Shown: piece by piece, positions 45,185-54,711 of the stretch
Layout: every line of letters starts with the position of its first letter
Numbering within the stretch: position 1 is the stretch's first letter
Origin: Methanosarcina sp. KYL-1
GTDB taxonomy: Archaea > Halobacteriota > Methanosarcinia > Methanosarcinales > Methanosarcinaceae
Direction: 5' to 3'
Assembly: GCF_024372725.1 (NCBI RefSeq)
Contig: NZ_VOUA01000026.1
Span: 1-55,117 of the forward strand
Length of the DNA stretch: 55,117 nucleotides
Notes under the pieces: generated by a model
The model's input: the letters and a program-made list of their open reading frames with translations, nothing else
The model's database searches: none
What the model was told of the DNA's origin: nothing
Made by a program: the position numbers and the translations under genes

Positions 45185-46714
45185 ATGGTATCGGACAATT
45201 TTAGCATTATATTAGTTTTTGCAGTATACCTGCTTTTCATGATATCTATCGGGGTTATCTATTATAGAAGAACAGAAAACCTCGCTGATTATATTCTTGG
45301 AGGCCGAAAGTTAAACAGCTGGGTAACAGCTTTAAGTTCCCAGGCCTCAGACATGAGCGGCTGGCTGCTGCTCGGGCTTCCCGGGTATGCATATCTGGCC
45401 GGAATGGAATCCATCTGGATAGGGATCGGACTGGCTGTCGGAACCTATCTTAACTGGAAATTCGTAGCAAAAAAACTGCGCCAGTACACCTATATAGCAG
45501 GCGACGCCATCACCATCCCGGTGTACTTTGAAAACAGGTTCAGGGACAAATCCCACGCCCTCAGAATCATCTCAGCCATTTTGATTCTGGTCTTCTTCCT
45601 GCTCTATACCTCCTCGGGACTTGTGGCAGGCGGAAAGCTCTTTAACACCGTTTTTGAAGTCCCATATCAGCAGGCCCTTCTTATCGGGGCTCTCGTGATT
45701 ATAAGCTATACCTTCCTTGGAGGGTTCATGGCTGTTTGCTGGACTGACTTCTTCCAGGGCATGCTCATGGTCTGCGCAATCGTCCTGGTGCCCGTGGCGG
45801 CCATGAAAGGCATAGGAGGATACGGCTCAACCATAGACATTATAAACAACATCGACCCCCAGCTCCTCAACCCCTGGACCGCCCTTGCAGGCGGGGCAAT
45901 TCCCCTGATCTCAAACCTGGCCTGGGGCTTTGGGTACTTCGGAATGCCGCACATCCTGGTCCGCTTCATGGCCATTGAATCCGCTGACAAGATCAAGCAG
46001 GCAAGGCTCATTGCCATGGTCTGGGTAGTGATTTCCCTGCTTTTCGCAGTGGTCGTCGGACTTGTGGGAAGGGCTTACCTCTACCCCGAATTCCTGGGAG
46101 ACACCGGAAGCGAGACTATTTTCATGGTCATGGTAAACAACATGTTCCCCCCGATCCTCGCAGGCCTTCTCCTGGCAGCCATCCTTGCAGCCATCATGAG
46201 CACTGCTGACTCCCAGCTCCTTGTAGCCGCATCCGCCTTTACGGAAGATATCTACAGGATCGTCATGAAAAAGGATGCAAGCGAGAAGGAACTTGTCTGG
46301 CTCGGCAGGCTCGCAGTTATTGCAATTTCCGCAATTGCCTACATGATTGCCAGAGACCCCAACAACTCAGTCATGGGCCTGGTCTCCTACGCCTGGGCAG
46401 GTTTCGGAGCTGCTTTCGGACCCATCATCCTCTTCTCCCTCTTCTGGAGAAGGACCACCAGGAACGCAGCCCTCGGCGGAATGATCTCAGGAGGCCTCAT
46501 GGTCATCCTCTGGAAAAACCTCTCCGGCGGGATCTTCGACCTTTACGAGATAGTGCCCGGCTTTGTCCTGTCATGCATCGTGATCTACATTGTCTCAATC
46601 CTGGACAAAGAAGGTCCCTCAGAGGAAATCCTCAAAGAGTTCGACCGTGTTAACCACGTTGTCCTTACCGGAGCAACGATCACACACGAAGACATACAAC
46701 CCGTAGAACTCTAA
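45185..46714 (+). CDS. Sodium/solute symporter (PutP-like)
   Basis: A 509 aa integral membrane protein with about 13 helices, of the sodium:solute symporter (SSS) family, closest in style to proline permease. Family signatures are YILGGRKLNSWVTALSSQASDMSGWLLLGLPGYAY (split by a turn) near residue 35, TDFFQGMLMV near 187, and AILAAIMSTADSQLLVAASA near 335. It would import proline or another compatible solute with sodium. GGAG lies 8 nt before the ATG. It is embedded between the two ORB-bearing gaps. Confidence 0.85.
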   Translation: MVSDNFSIILVFAVYLLFMISIGVIYYRRTENLADYILGGRKLNSWVTALSSQASDMSGWLLLGLPGYAYLAGMESIWIGIGLAVGTYLNWKFVAKKLRQYTYIAGDAITIPVYFENRFRDKSHALRIISAILILVFFLLYTSSGLVAGGKLFNTVFEVPYQQALLIGALVIISYTFLGGFMAVCWTDFFQGMLMVCAIVLVPVAAMKGIGGYGSTIDIINNIDPQLLNPWTALAGGAIPLISNLAWGFGYFGMPHILVRFMAIESADKIKQARLIAMVWVVISLLFAVVVGLVGRAYLYPEFLGDTGSETIFMVMVNNMFPPILAGLLLAAILAAIMSTADSQLLVAASAFTEDIYRIVMKKDASEKELVWLGRLAVIAISAIAYMIARDPNNSVMGLVSYAWAGFGAAFGPIILFSLFWRRTTRNAALGGMISGGLMVILWKNLSGGIFDLYEIVPGFVLSCIVIYIVSILDKEGPSEEILKEFDRVNHVVLTGATITHEDIQPVEL

Positions 46715-47428
46715 TTCACGAAGCAAAAAGAAAACGGAAAAAGGGAAATAACGAAAAAAATCTGGTTTATCAGTGCAGTTTCTGAACAAAATGTACAAAA
46801 GAAGCCTTGCACTGATAACCTGATATTAAAAGTTGTACTACAAAGATTACATCAAGAAATATTCATTAAAAAATACATAAGAAATTTACCTTACGAAACT
46901 ACGTCACTTTTCTATTCAAAATCGGACAGAATGTGGTTCAGGTCCTTTTGGTTTCATTTTTGTAAATTTATGGCTTCACAAGAACGTCCTTATAATCGGT
47001 TAGGAAGGACTATTTTATATCTCCTGAGATAAAACCCTACAATCTTACAGGTAGCTTCAAACCGATTTTGTCAGTAATAGATAAAGAAAATGTAGAAAGT
47101 TATCAAGGTTCCTGGCCAGATTCTATCCTAAATTTACCCCGGATCTACCCTGATTTTGGTATTATCTTGTTTTGCTAATTGTGTGATATTACCAGATTCC
47201 ATGATATTGTCAGTTACCAGAATAGGAATAGATCCCTAAAATATTTTTAATTTCAGACCTATTCTCATATAGTTACTTCTGGCAATTTACTAAAAAGAAG
47301 TAGAAAAAATAACTTCTGAATAAAAAGAAGTTTTTACGAAGATTGATAAGAAAATAGAAAAGTTTCAACAAAAATTTAACTTTTTAATAAAATGCATGTT
47401 TTGCACCATGTTTTGGCCGCACCGAGAT

Positions 47429-47450
47429 GACCCCCTTATTTCTACTGGAG
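47429..47450 (-). other. ORB-like element
   Basis: Minus strand CTCCAGTAGAAATAAGGGGG followed by TC. One mismatch in the dyad core. Confidence 0.65.
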
Positions 47451-47467
47451 AGTTTATATAGCACCCA

Positions 47468-47490
47468 GACCCTATGATTTCCACTGGAAG
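47468..47490 (-). other. ORB-like element
   Basis: Minus strand CTTCCAGTGGAAATC, then ATAGGGTC. Intact dyad core, weaker G-tract, 17 bp from the preceding element. Confidence 0.65.
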
Positions 47491-47693
47491 GAGTTTGAGT
47501 TTAAAAGCAACAAAATAAAACAGAGTTTTATTTAGTTATGGCAAAAAAATAATGTTGTTGTGTTATCACATTAATAGTATATATATGTTGTTAAAAATGT
47601 ACCATAAATCCTTCTTTTTTCCGGACAACTATATTCAAAATTTTCAAATATCCTATTTTTGCTTTTCAGTTTTCTAGCCTTCTCAAAAAACCC

Positions 47694-47715
47694 CTCCACT
47701 GGAAACAAAGGGGTC
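47694..47715 (+). other. ORB-like element
   Basis: CTCCACTGGAAACAAAGGGG followed by TC, one of the best matches in the window and inverted relative to the pair at 47429-47490. Confidence 0.8.
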
Positions 47716-48143
47716 CCCCTCTGACCCCAAATAAACAATCTCGTATGAAAAATTGAAAATTCTGAAAGTTCTTTGTTTATTCTATCTTTATTCTATCTTT
47801 ATTGTATTTTCTATGCAAAATTTTTACAGCCTTAATTTGCTAAAATTGTAATGTAAATTTCTAACGTAATTTCTCAGGTAAATTTGTATTGAGTTGTAAT
47901 ATAAATTTGTAATGTAAGTCTATATTTAAATTTATACTGTATCTCCTTTGACTAAATTTTCATTTTTTGCTTCAATATTTTTTTCTTGAACTTTCCCTTC
48001 AATAACATTCCTTTGAACAGTTTTATTCTTCAGAGGTGTTCTTCAGAGTTATTCTTTTGAAGTATAGTTCTATTCTTCAGAGTTATAGCTCTGGAGGGTC
48101 ATTCCATAAGTCTTTTAAATAGAATTGTTTTTACTTTATCTAC

Positions 48144-49436
48144 ATGAATGAGCAGGGTCTTTCTGAAAAAGAGATTTTTTCCCTTCTGGAAAAGGCAAAG
48201 TCCGAAGATACGGATTATTATCGGGTTTTGAGTTCGATGTGCACTCACCCTCATAAGATTGCAGTGGAGGCTCACAGGCTTTTCATAGAAGCCAACCTCG
48301 GAGATCTCGGGCTTTTTGCAGGGACTCACGGGCTTGAAATGGAGGTTGTGAGGATGCTGGGAGAGCTCCTCCACGCTCCTTCTATTGATTTTTCTTGCGA
48401 TTCCGGGCACAATTCAGGGAATAAAGTTCCGGAGACAGGTTCAGGTTCAGGTTCAGGTTCGGGTTCAGGTTCAGGTTCGGGTTCAGGTTCAGGTTCAGGT
48501 TTGGGTAAAGCTTCAGGTGAAAATTCTGTCTGCGGCTACCTTACTACAGGAGGGACTGAGTCCAACATCCAGGCTATCCGTGGCATGAAGAACATGGGGA
48601 CTGCCGGTATGGGCATGATCGGGATTCCCAATGTTGTTATTCCTGAATCGGCTCATTTTTCTTTTGATAAGGTTGCCAATATGATGGGGATAGAAATTAG
48701 AAGGGCGTCTCTTGACCCCGAGTTCAGGGTTGACCTTGCTTCCGTGGAAAGCCTGATAGATGCAAATACTATCGGGCTTGTGGGCATAGCCGGAAACACG
48801 GAGTTCGGACAGATTGACCCGATTGAGGAACTCTCTAAGCTCGCTCTTGAAAATAAGCTCTTCTTCCACGTGGATGCGGCATTCGGAGGCTTTGTAATTC
48901 CTTTCCTGAAAAAGCCCTATCCTTTTGACTTCAAAGTTCCCGGGGTCACTTCCATTGCCGTCGACCCCCACAAGATGGGGCTGTCCACCATTCCTTCGGG
49001 AGCCCTGCTCTTCAGGTCCCCTGCCTTCCTTGCCTCTCTCCAGGTCAAGACCCCCTACCTCACGACAAAGTCCCAGTTTACCCTCACAGGCACCCGGAGC
49101 GGAGCTGCAGCTGCTGCTACCTGCGCCGTCATGAAGCACCTTGGAAGGGAAGGTTACAGGAAAAATGTGGATTACTGCATGCAGCTCACCGCAAAACTCG
49201 TAAAAGAGGCTCGGGAACTCGGCTTTGAACCCCTGCTCGAACCTGTTATGAATGTCGTTGCCCTTAAAGTTCCCAAACCCGACCTTGTCCGGGAACAACT
49301 CCTCGACAAATCTGGCTGGAACGTTTCAATAACCCGAACTCCCAGATCCCTGCGCCTGGTCTTGATGCCCCACACAACACCCCAGGACGTCGAAGAGTTC
49401 CTGCAGGACCTTAAAACAGTGACAGAACAGCTCTAA
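48144..49436 (+). CDS. mfnA: L-tyrosine decarboxylase MfnA with Gly-Ser insert
   Basis: A 430 aa PLP-dependent decarboxylase producing tyramine for methanofuran (and possibly beta-alanine from aspartate for CoA). The PLP-binding lysine lies in [19 protein letters not shown] near residue 277. [12 protein letters not shown] is near 33, [14 protein letters not shown] near 134 and VDAAFGG near 247. Between about residues 97 and 127 a Gly-Ser dipeptide tract interrupts the family alignment. It is encoded by a hexameric (GGTTCA)n repeat (48438-48502) and would be a flexible loop. An adjacent degenerate GCTCTTTTT-rich repeat begins just after the stop (49437-49560). Confidence 0.88.
   Translation: MNEQGLSEKEIFSLLEKAKSEDTDYYRVLSSMCTHPHKIAVEAHRLFIEANLGDLGLFAGTHGLEMEVVRMLGELLHAPSIDFSCDSGHNSGNKVPETGSGSGSGSGSGSGSGSGSGSGLGKASGENSVCGYLTTGGTESNIQAIRGMKNMGTAGMGMIGIPNVVIPESAHFSFDKVANMMGIEIRRASLDPEFRVDLASVESLIDANTIGLVGIAGNTEFGQIDPIEELSKLALENKLFFHVDAAFGGFVIPFLKKPYPFDFKVPGVTSIAVDPHKMGLSTIPSGALLFRSPAFLASLQVKTPYLTTKSQFTLTGTRSGAAAAATCAVMKHLGREGYRKNVDYCMQLTAKLVKEARELGFEPLLEPVMNVVALKVPKPDLVREQLLDKSGWNVSITRTPRSLRLVLMPHTTPQDVEEFLQDLKTVTEQL
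48438..48502. repeat. Coding hexanucleotide repeat in mfnA
   Basis: About eleven units of GGTTCA or GGTTCG encode the Gly-Ser tract. As a 6 bp repeat, length changes keep the frame. Confidence 0.92.
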
Positions 49437-49991
49437 GCCAATTCTTTTCTCTCTTTTTAACCTTCCTGCTCTTTTTCTCTCTTTTTAACCTTCCTGCTCT
49501 TTTTCTCTCTTTTTTAACCTTCCTGCTCTTTTTTCTCTTTTTAACCTTCGTGCTCTTTTTTATCCATTTTTTGGTTCTGTACAAGCAAATATCTATAATA
49601 GTATTGCCAAATAGTACATGGGGAGAATCCATGTCTTATATTTGCTGTCTTTCTTTGTTTCCTTTAATTGTATGATTTCCTTTGTATCATACTGAGCGTC
49701 AGTTACCCATTAAATTATGAAAAAACTTTAGCTATCAAAACTTTAGCTATCATACTGACATTATCTATCATACTGACAGTTATTTACGTACTCAGGTCTC
49801 ATGATAAGATAATTATACAATCTAAAATAATATTACCTATAGTCATCAGATCCTTTATACAGGTAAGAATTTAGCATTTAAATTAGCACTTAAATTAGCA
49901 TTTATAAATTCAAGTTTGGAAGTGGAGTTCATAGTTCAATTTTAAGAGTTTAATTTCGCGTTAGAGATCCTAATAGGGGGTATTTCACTTC
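49437..49991. other. Gap after mfnA
   Basis: Four pyrimidine-rich units of about 26-30 bp (TTTCTCTCTTTTTAACCTTC core) run to about 49560 and likely provide U-rich termination. A CTTTAGCTATCATACTGAC repeat lies at 49728-49782. The 3' end before 49992 contains AATTAGCA(T/C)TTA repeats. No gene. Confidence 0.5.
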
Positions 49992-51086
49992 ATGCAATCT
50001 TCACTGAAAATAGGAAGTGTAATGGGTATACCGATCAAGCTTCACATCACCTTTCTCCTGATCCTGCCGGTTTTTGCCTATGTCTTTGCAATCAATCCGC
50101 AGCCTTTCGGGTTTGCGGGAGTTGAACCGGCGATGACCAGGTACGTGCTTTCGACCCTGACGGCTGTTCTGCTTTTCGTATCCATTCTACTGCACGAGCT
50201 TGCGCATTCCTACCTGGCAAAACGGTACGGGGTCGATATTGAAAGCATTACGCTTTTCCTTTTCGGGGGAGTTTCCGCTATGGAAGAGATGCCAAGGGAA
50301 CCCGCTCAGGAAGCCAAAATGGCATTTGTGGGGCCTCTTACGAGCCTGGTTATAGGTTTTGTATGCCTTTTTGTCTATGGAAACTTCATAGCCCCCAATA
50401 CTGCGCTTGCGGAAAGCCCCACGTACCTCACCATCTGGATCCTTGGGGCTATGAACGTGGTACTTGGAGTCTTTAACCTGCTGCCCGCTTTTCCCATGGA
50501 CGGGGGAAGGGTGCTCAGGGCCCTTTATGCCAGGAAGATGTCATATGTCAGGGCTACCCAGAGCGCAGCTGCGGTCGGGAAGTTCTTTGCCATTCTCATG
50601 GCGATTTTCGGGATCCTGGTTGGCAACCTCTGGTTCCCCCTGATCGCCCTCTTCATCTATGTCGGGGCATCGGAAGAGGAACGTTCCACCCGGGCCACGG
50701 TGACCCTTGAAAATGTCTCTGTCCGGGATATAATGTCCCCAAATGTGGTTTCGGTCTCTTCTTCCATGAGCGTTGAAGACCTTATCCAGTTCATGTTCGA
50801 AAAAAAGCATATGGGGTACCCTGTCATGGAAGGCGGCATCCTGAGAGGGGTCGTGTCTTTCACCGATGTCCAGAGGGTACCCATTCTCGAACGCCCCGTG
50901 CTGCTCGTCTCGGACATCATGACCAAGCAGATCATATCCGTTCCTCCGGAGGCCCAGGCAAGTGATGCCCTGAAGCTTATCTCGTCCCATAATATCGGAA
51001 GGCTCTTGGTAATTGATAATGGGTCTCTCGTAGGGATCCTTTCCAGAACTGATTTGGTACGGACCCTGAGGCTTATGACCGAATGA
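49992..51086 (+). CDS. Site-2 protease family (M50) with two CBS domains
   Basis: A 364 aa intramembrane metalloprotease. The zinc motif HELAH is at residues 68-72 in a hydrophobic helix, and the third ligand is in NLLPAFPMDGGRVLRAL near 160. Two CBS motifs follow (about 238-295 and 303-360), forming a Bateman module that may gate activity with an adenine nucleotide. Such proteases cleave membrane-bound regulators in bacteria; the archaeal substrate is unknown. The stop lies inside the first unit of a 17 bp repeat. Confidence 0.87.
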   Translation: MQSSLKIGSVMGIPIKLHITFLLILPVFAYVFAINPQPFGFAGVEPAMTRYVLSTLTAVLLFVSILLHELAHSYLAKRYGVDIESITLFLFGGVSAMEEMPREPAQEAKMAFVGPLTSLVIGFVCLFVYGNFIAPNTALAESPTYLTIWILGAMNVVLGVFNLLPAFPMDGGRVLRALYARKMSYVRATQSAAAVGKFFAILMAIFGILVGNLWFPLIALFIYVGASEEERSTRATVTLENVSVRDIMSPNVVSVSSSMSVEDLIQFMFEKKHMGYPVMEGGILRGVVSFTDVQRVPILERPVLLVSDIMTKQIISVPPEAQASDALKLISSHNIGRLLVIDNGSLVGILSRTDLVRTLRLMTE

Positions 51087-51230
51087 TAACGATGACCGAA
51101 CGATAACGATGACCGGACGATAACGATGACCGAATAATGACAGATGATAGAATAGCGACAGACGACAGAATGATGATAGATGATAGAATAGTGACAGACG
51201 ACAGAATGATGACAGATGACCGAATGATTT
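51075..51230. repeat. 17 bp repeat across the S2P stop, then degenerate units
   Basis: ATGACCGAATGATAACG-like units start at 51075, 51092, 51109 and 51126, with the protease TGA (51084-51086) inside the first. Related GACAGATGATAGAATAG units continue to about 51230. The rest of the gap to 51515 holds no gene. Confidence 0.85.
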
Positions 51231-51515
51231 CTTTCCAGACCATGTGTTGCTTCCTTCAAGGTGACGCTTCCTTCAAAGCGTTACTTCCTGAGAATTATTG
51301 TTTTCGGGGAAATTGCGGAAGCAGCAAATTATAAATTGATGGCAGGTAATTACCACGGAGGTAATTATCTGCTTACAGTAAAATTATCTGCTTATAGCTA
51401 AATATTTAAACCTGATATTTTTAACGGGCGGCATTGAGGGCATTTGAGGTTCAGAAAGCTGTTTATTTGCTTTATGATCCGCGCTTTCTGACCCGCCGCA
51501 GCAGAGAGACTGATA

Positions 51516-53054
51516 ATGGACAAATCTGAAGTCACAGATTCTCAGGATAAGACACCTGAATACCACTTTGAAAGTTCGTCTCAGGAGTCGGTATACTCCG
51601 TGGATAAACTTGTGACGGAATCTGCGGAGCATAGCGCTTCCGCAGGAAAGTCTGAACTTTCTGATTCTTCGGATTCAGGGTCAAAGAAGGCCAAGGCTTC
51701 GATACTGAAAAATTCGGCAGAAGCCGGTTTTGAGGTGGAAAGAAAGCTTGATTTAAGTTCCGAGCTTATTGCAGAGCCTCTGCCGGACTCAGCTTCGGAA
51801 CTTCCGGTTATTTTTCCGGGTCAGGCCTTTACCCAGGAAGGGCAGCCTGCCGAACGCCAGCCTTCAAAGCTTGTGCTCATAGGGACAGCTCATGTCTCGG
51901 AAAAAAGCGTGGCTGAGGTTAAAGCTGCAATCAGGAACCTGAAACCCGATATTGTGGCCGTGGAACTTTGCCGGGGGCGTTATGACGCCCTGAAGGGCAA
52001 CGTCCAGGAAACCCAGCTGCCAGTCAAGGAAATTTTGAGTGAAGGGAAAGTCTATTACTACCTTATCCACTGGCTGCTTGCATATGTGCAGAAAAAGATA
52101 GGGGAAGACATGGGGGTTAAGCCCGGGGCCGAGATGCTTTCAGCCATCGAGGAAGCCGAAGCTATTGGGGCCAGGGTAGCTTTAATCGACCGGGATATCC
52201 AGGTGACCCTTCAGCGTTTCTGGGGCCGGATGAGTTTTATGGAAAAAATCCGGATGCTTGGCTCCCTCATAGGCGGCCTGATCGGAATCGGGAAAGGAGC
52301 TGATATCGATATCGATAGCATCACGGAACAGGACGTTGTCACGGCTCTTGTAAGTGAGCTCCGGGACTTTGCTCCGACTGCAGCTGAAGTCCTGATTGAT
52401 GAGCGGGACGCTTACCTGGCAGGCAGCATACTCAGGGTAGCTGCAGGCGGAAACAAAACAATTGTATCGGTAATCGGGGCGGGACACAAGCCCGGGGTAC
52501 TAAATTACCTGAAAAACCCAAAGAGCATCCCTCCCCTGAACACCCTCGTCCAGCTCCCGAAGAAGCGGTTCGGTGCCGGAAAAGTCGTCGGTTTAGGGAT
52601 TGTCGGCCTAGCGATTGCTGTTTTCCTCCTCATGCTCCTCTCAGGCACGTCCCTGAAACTCCTTCTGATAGCCTTTGGCTGGTGGTTTATCATCAACGGG
52701 ACTCTCAGTGCAGCCGGGACCCTGATTGCAGGCGGGCATCCTTATTCCATTCTCACCGCCTTTTCAGTCGCCTGGCTGACCTCCCTGAACCCCATGATGG
52801 CCGCAGGCTGGTTTGCCGGCCTTGTGGAAGCAAAACAGCGCAACCCAACCACTGAAGACATCAAAGCCCTTGCCGGGATCGAGACCTTCAAGGAGATGTT
52901 CAAAAACAGGTTCATGCGCGTCCTTCTAGTTGCAAGCTTCGCAAACATTGGAAGTGTGATCGGGACCTTCCTCGGCGTCTGGGTGATGATCCAGGTCACG
53001 GGAATAGACCCCAGGGATTTGATCCTTTCAGGATTCAGCGCTCTGGGACTTTGA
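51516..53054 (+). CDS. TraB/PrgY family membrane protein
   Basis: A 512 aa protein. An unusually long Ser/Glu/Asp-rich N-terminus (1-120) is probably disordered. The TraB domain follows: LVLIGTAHVSEKSVAEVK near 127, DIVAVELCRGRYDAL near 150, EAEAIGARVALIDRDIQVTL near 215 and VIGAGHKPGV near 320. The C-terminal ~150 residues contain four or five transmembrane helices. TraB/PrgY proteins control peptide signals in enterococci; in archaea the function is unknown. A strong hairpin and T-run follow. Confidence 0.82.
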   Translation: MDKSEVTDSQDKTPEYHFESSSQESVYSVDKLVTESAEHSASAGKSELSDSSDSGSKKAKASILKNSAEAGFEVERKLDLSSELIAEPLPDSASELPVIFPGQAFTQEGQPAERQPSKLVLIGTAHVSEKSVAEVKAAIRNLKPDIVAVELCRGRYDALKGNVQETQLPVKEILSEGKVYYYLIHWLLAYVQKKIGEDMGVKPGAEMLSAIEEAEAIGARVALIDRDIQVTLQRFWGRMSFMEKIRMLGSLIGGLIGIGKGADIDIDSITEQDVVTALVSELRDFAPTAAEVLIDERDAYLAGSILRVAAGGNKTIVSVIGAGHKPGVLNYLKNPKSIPPLNTLVQLPKKRFGAGKVVGLGIVGLAIAVFLLMLLSGTSLKLLLIAFGWWFIINGTLSAAGTLIAGGHPYSILTAFSVAWLTSLNPMMAAGWFAGLVEAKQRNPTTEDIKALAGIETFKEMFKNRFMRVLLVASFANIGSVIGTFLGVWVMIQVTGIDPRDLILSGFSALGL

Positions 53055-53129
53055 AAAAGTTCTTTCTGTTTAAGAGGGCCTTGGTTAAGAGGGCCTGATC
53101 CACAATTGGCCAGGCACCTTAGCCTCAAT

Positions 53130-53167
53130 AAGGTTTCAAGCATTTGATGCTGAAACCTTTCTTTTTT
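53130..53167 (+). terminator. Rho-independent-like hairpin after traB
   Basis: AAGGTTTC-A-AGCAT pairs with ATGCT-GAAACCTT across a TTG loop (one bulged A), followed by TCTTTTTT. Placed 76 bp after the traB stop. Confidence 0.75.
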
Positions 53168-53182
53168 ATAAAGTTTCCCTTT

Positions 53183-53491
53183 TTACAAAGGTTCGCAGAT
53201 CTCTGTTATTTCTGTTTTTTCTTTTCTTTTCCTGAAAAAATTCCTTGTTGTGTACACAATCCAGTGCCAGTGAAGTATAAGATGGACAACTATAATAATC
53301 GTCATCAGGATCCCGGCTCTGCTGTGTATCCAGACCCAGGTAGCTTTTGTGAGGCCCATATACACCACATACTTGCCCCTTGGAATTCCCGAAGGCATGA
53401 AAAAATACATGAGAAGTCCTGTGCCTGCAACTCCCAGAAACAGGGTTGTAAGGATTAAGTCTACTATGTAGTTTAGTTTTGTCCTGTTCAG
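53183..53491 (-). CDS. DUF4405-like membrane protein with uncertain start
   Basis: A small membrane protein of two to three helices. The recognisable DUF4405 pattern is LNYIVDLILTTLFLGVAGTGLLMYFFMPSGIP, then TWVWIHSRAGILMTIIIVVHLILHWHWIVY (read in segments). The first canonical start, ATG at 53410, lies inside the first helix. The open frame extends back to 53521 without any ATG, GTG or TTG. A CTG at 53491, preceded by GGAAGTGGAAGA, would give a protein beginning xNRTKLNYIVDL (102 aa), as the family does. Alternatives are a one-base shift from an ATGGAAGTG at about 53502, or decay. Converges with traB. Confidence 0.5.
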   Translation of the reverse strand: MNRTKLNYIVDLILTTLFLGVAGTGLLMYFFMPSGIPRGKYVVYMGLTKATWVWIHSRAGILMTIIIVVHLILHWHWIVYTTRNFFRKRKEKTEITEICEPL

Positions 53492-53593
53492 TCTTCCACT
53501 TCCATTGTTTATGATATTACTTCATTTCTTAATCCACAAATAAATAATGCATAATATGGTCACAGAAGCACAATATGATCACAGAATGGAGTA

Positions 53594-53757
53594 AAGACGG
53601 AGAAGAACGAAGCAAAGACAGAGAAGAACGAAGCAAAGACAGAGAAGAACGAAGCAAAGACAGAGAAGAACGAAGCAAAGACAGAGAAGAACGAAGCAAA
53701 GACAGAGAAGAACGAAGCAAAGACAGAGAAGAACGAAGCAAAGATGGAGAAAGCAGA
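53594..53757. repeat. 21 bp tandem repeat
   Basis: Seven to eight near-perfect units of GAACGAAGCAAAGACAGAGAA. Being a multiple of three, it keeps one frame open (REERSKD heptads), but no start signal or partner domain indicates translation. It lies 3' of ftr. The remaining gap 53492-53817 is otherwise empty. Confidence 0.9.
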
Positions 53758-53817
53758 AGAAAGTAAAAAATGAAAACAAAAAAGAATAAAAGTAAAAAAG
53801 AAAGAAAAATGTCGAGC

Positions 53818-54711
53818 TCAGAGGAGCTCGTGGAGTTTGAACTGGTATTTTCCAAGCTTTCCGCCGTAGTTTCCTGCGGAGATCTTCTTAATTCCGGGCA
53901 CTTTAACGGCTGCCTCGATTCCTGCTTTCATGGCTGCTTTTATGCTGGCTTCGTCTATCCCATTGATGACGATTTCATAGACAGCGTTGACGTCAGCCGG
54001 GATTTCGGTGTTTTCCACTTTGTCTTTAATTGAGGGGCAGAACTTTTCGTTTGCGGTGGCTTTCAGGAACTTGTATTTGTTTGCCCCTGCTTTGGATCCG
54101 CTGGCCACTATGCCTCCCGGGAAGGGGGTGATGGTGCCTTCGAGCTCGGAGATTGCTTCCACGGCAACTTCGGCTGCAGTCAGGGCGCTCATCTGGGAGT
54201 CCCCGAAGATGAAAAAGTTTCCGCCTGCAATGCCTGCTACGGCTCCGAAGTTTTCTTCGGTCAGGAAGTCCCCTTCCATGATCGGGATCCTGTATACCTT
54301 GCGGCCTGAGATGTCAGTTTCGGATTCCATGCCGTCTCCGAAGAACTTGAGTTTGAAGCCTACGTTGAACTGCTTTTCAGCATCAGGAAGCCCGTTAAAG
54401 ACTGAAGTTGTAGGGGCTGTGAGCACGCACTGTCCGATCCTTTCGAGAAGCTGTTCTTCCAGAGCCTCGTACTTAAAGGTGCAGATCTGGATGTAAACTC
54501 CGGGCCTGCCGTCAGGGGTCTCGCTGGGGCTTGCAAACTTTTCGATACCCGCTTCTGCAGGGCACATGATAACTGAAGTCCCAAAACCCGTAGCTTCCGT
54601 AGCGGCCACCTGTGCCCAGTGCCTGGTTGCGCCCGTTATGAGGACCCGTGAAATCTTGATTGGAAACGCTTCTGCATATGTGTCTTCGATTTCTACGCCA
54701 TTGAGTTCTAT
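53818..54711 (-). CDS. ftr: Formylmethanofuran:tetrahydromethanopterin formyltransferase, apparent ATA start
   Basis: A 297 aa cytosolic enzyme transferring the formyl group between methanofuran and tetrahydro(sarcina/methano)pterin in methanogenesis. Family residues run throughout: NGVEIEDTYAEAFPIK, VLITGATRHWAQVAATEATGFGTSVIMCPAEAGIE (in parts), PGVYIQICTFKYEALEEQLLERIGQCVLTAPTT, and the C-terminal GKLGKYQFKLHELL. Full-length Ftr begins MELNGVE or MEINGVE; here the codon in that place is ATA (54711-54709). GAGGGG lies 6 nt upstream, and no ATG, GTG or TTG occurs in frame between an upstream TAG and residue 35. Starting at ATA gives 297 aa, the family's usual size. A canonical start would delete the first 34 residues, including active-site-region sequence. 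Confidence 0.9.
   Translation of the reverse strand: MELNGVEIEDTYAEAFPIKISRVLITGATRHWAQVAATEATGFGTSVIMCPAEAGIEKFASPSETPDGRPGVYIQICTFKYEALEEQLLERIGQCVLTAPTTSVFNGLPDAEKQFNVGFKLKFFGDGMESETDISGRKVYRIPIMEGDFLTEENFGAVAGIAGGNFFIFGDSQMSALTAAEVAVEAISELEGTITPFPGGIVASGSKAGANKYKFLKATANEKFCPSIKDKVENTEIPADVNAVYEIVINGIDEASIKAAMKAGIEAAVKVPGIKKISAGNYGGKLGKYQFKLHELL

Larger units (their letters stand above)
46715..48143. other. Probable replication origin, right part
   Basis: A 1.4 kb AT-rich gap containing ORB-like elements at 47429-47450, 47468-47490 and 47694-47715, with a very AT-rich stretch between 47500 and 47690. No gene or RNA is seen. The direction change (two minus, one plus) around the AT-rich stretch fits an origin with a central unwinding element. 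Confidence 0.7.

Noticed and set aside
53575-53766. 63 aa frame built from REERSKD heptads
   Set aside because: Generated by the 21 bp tandem repeat; no start signal, no flanking domain.
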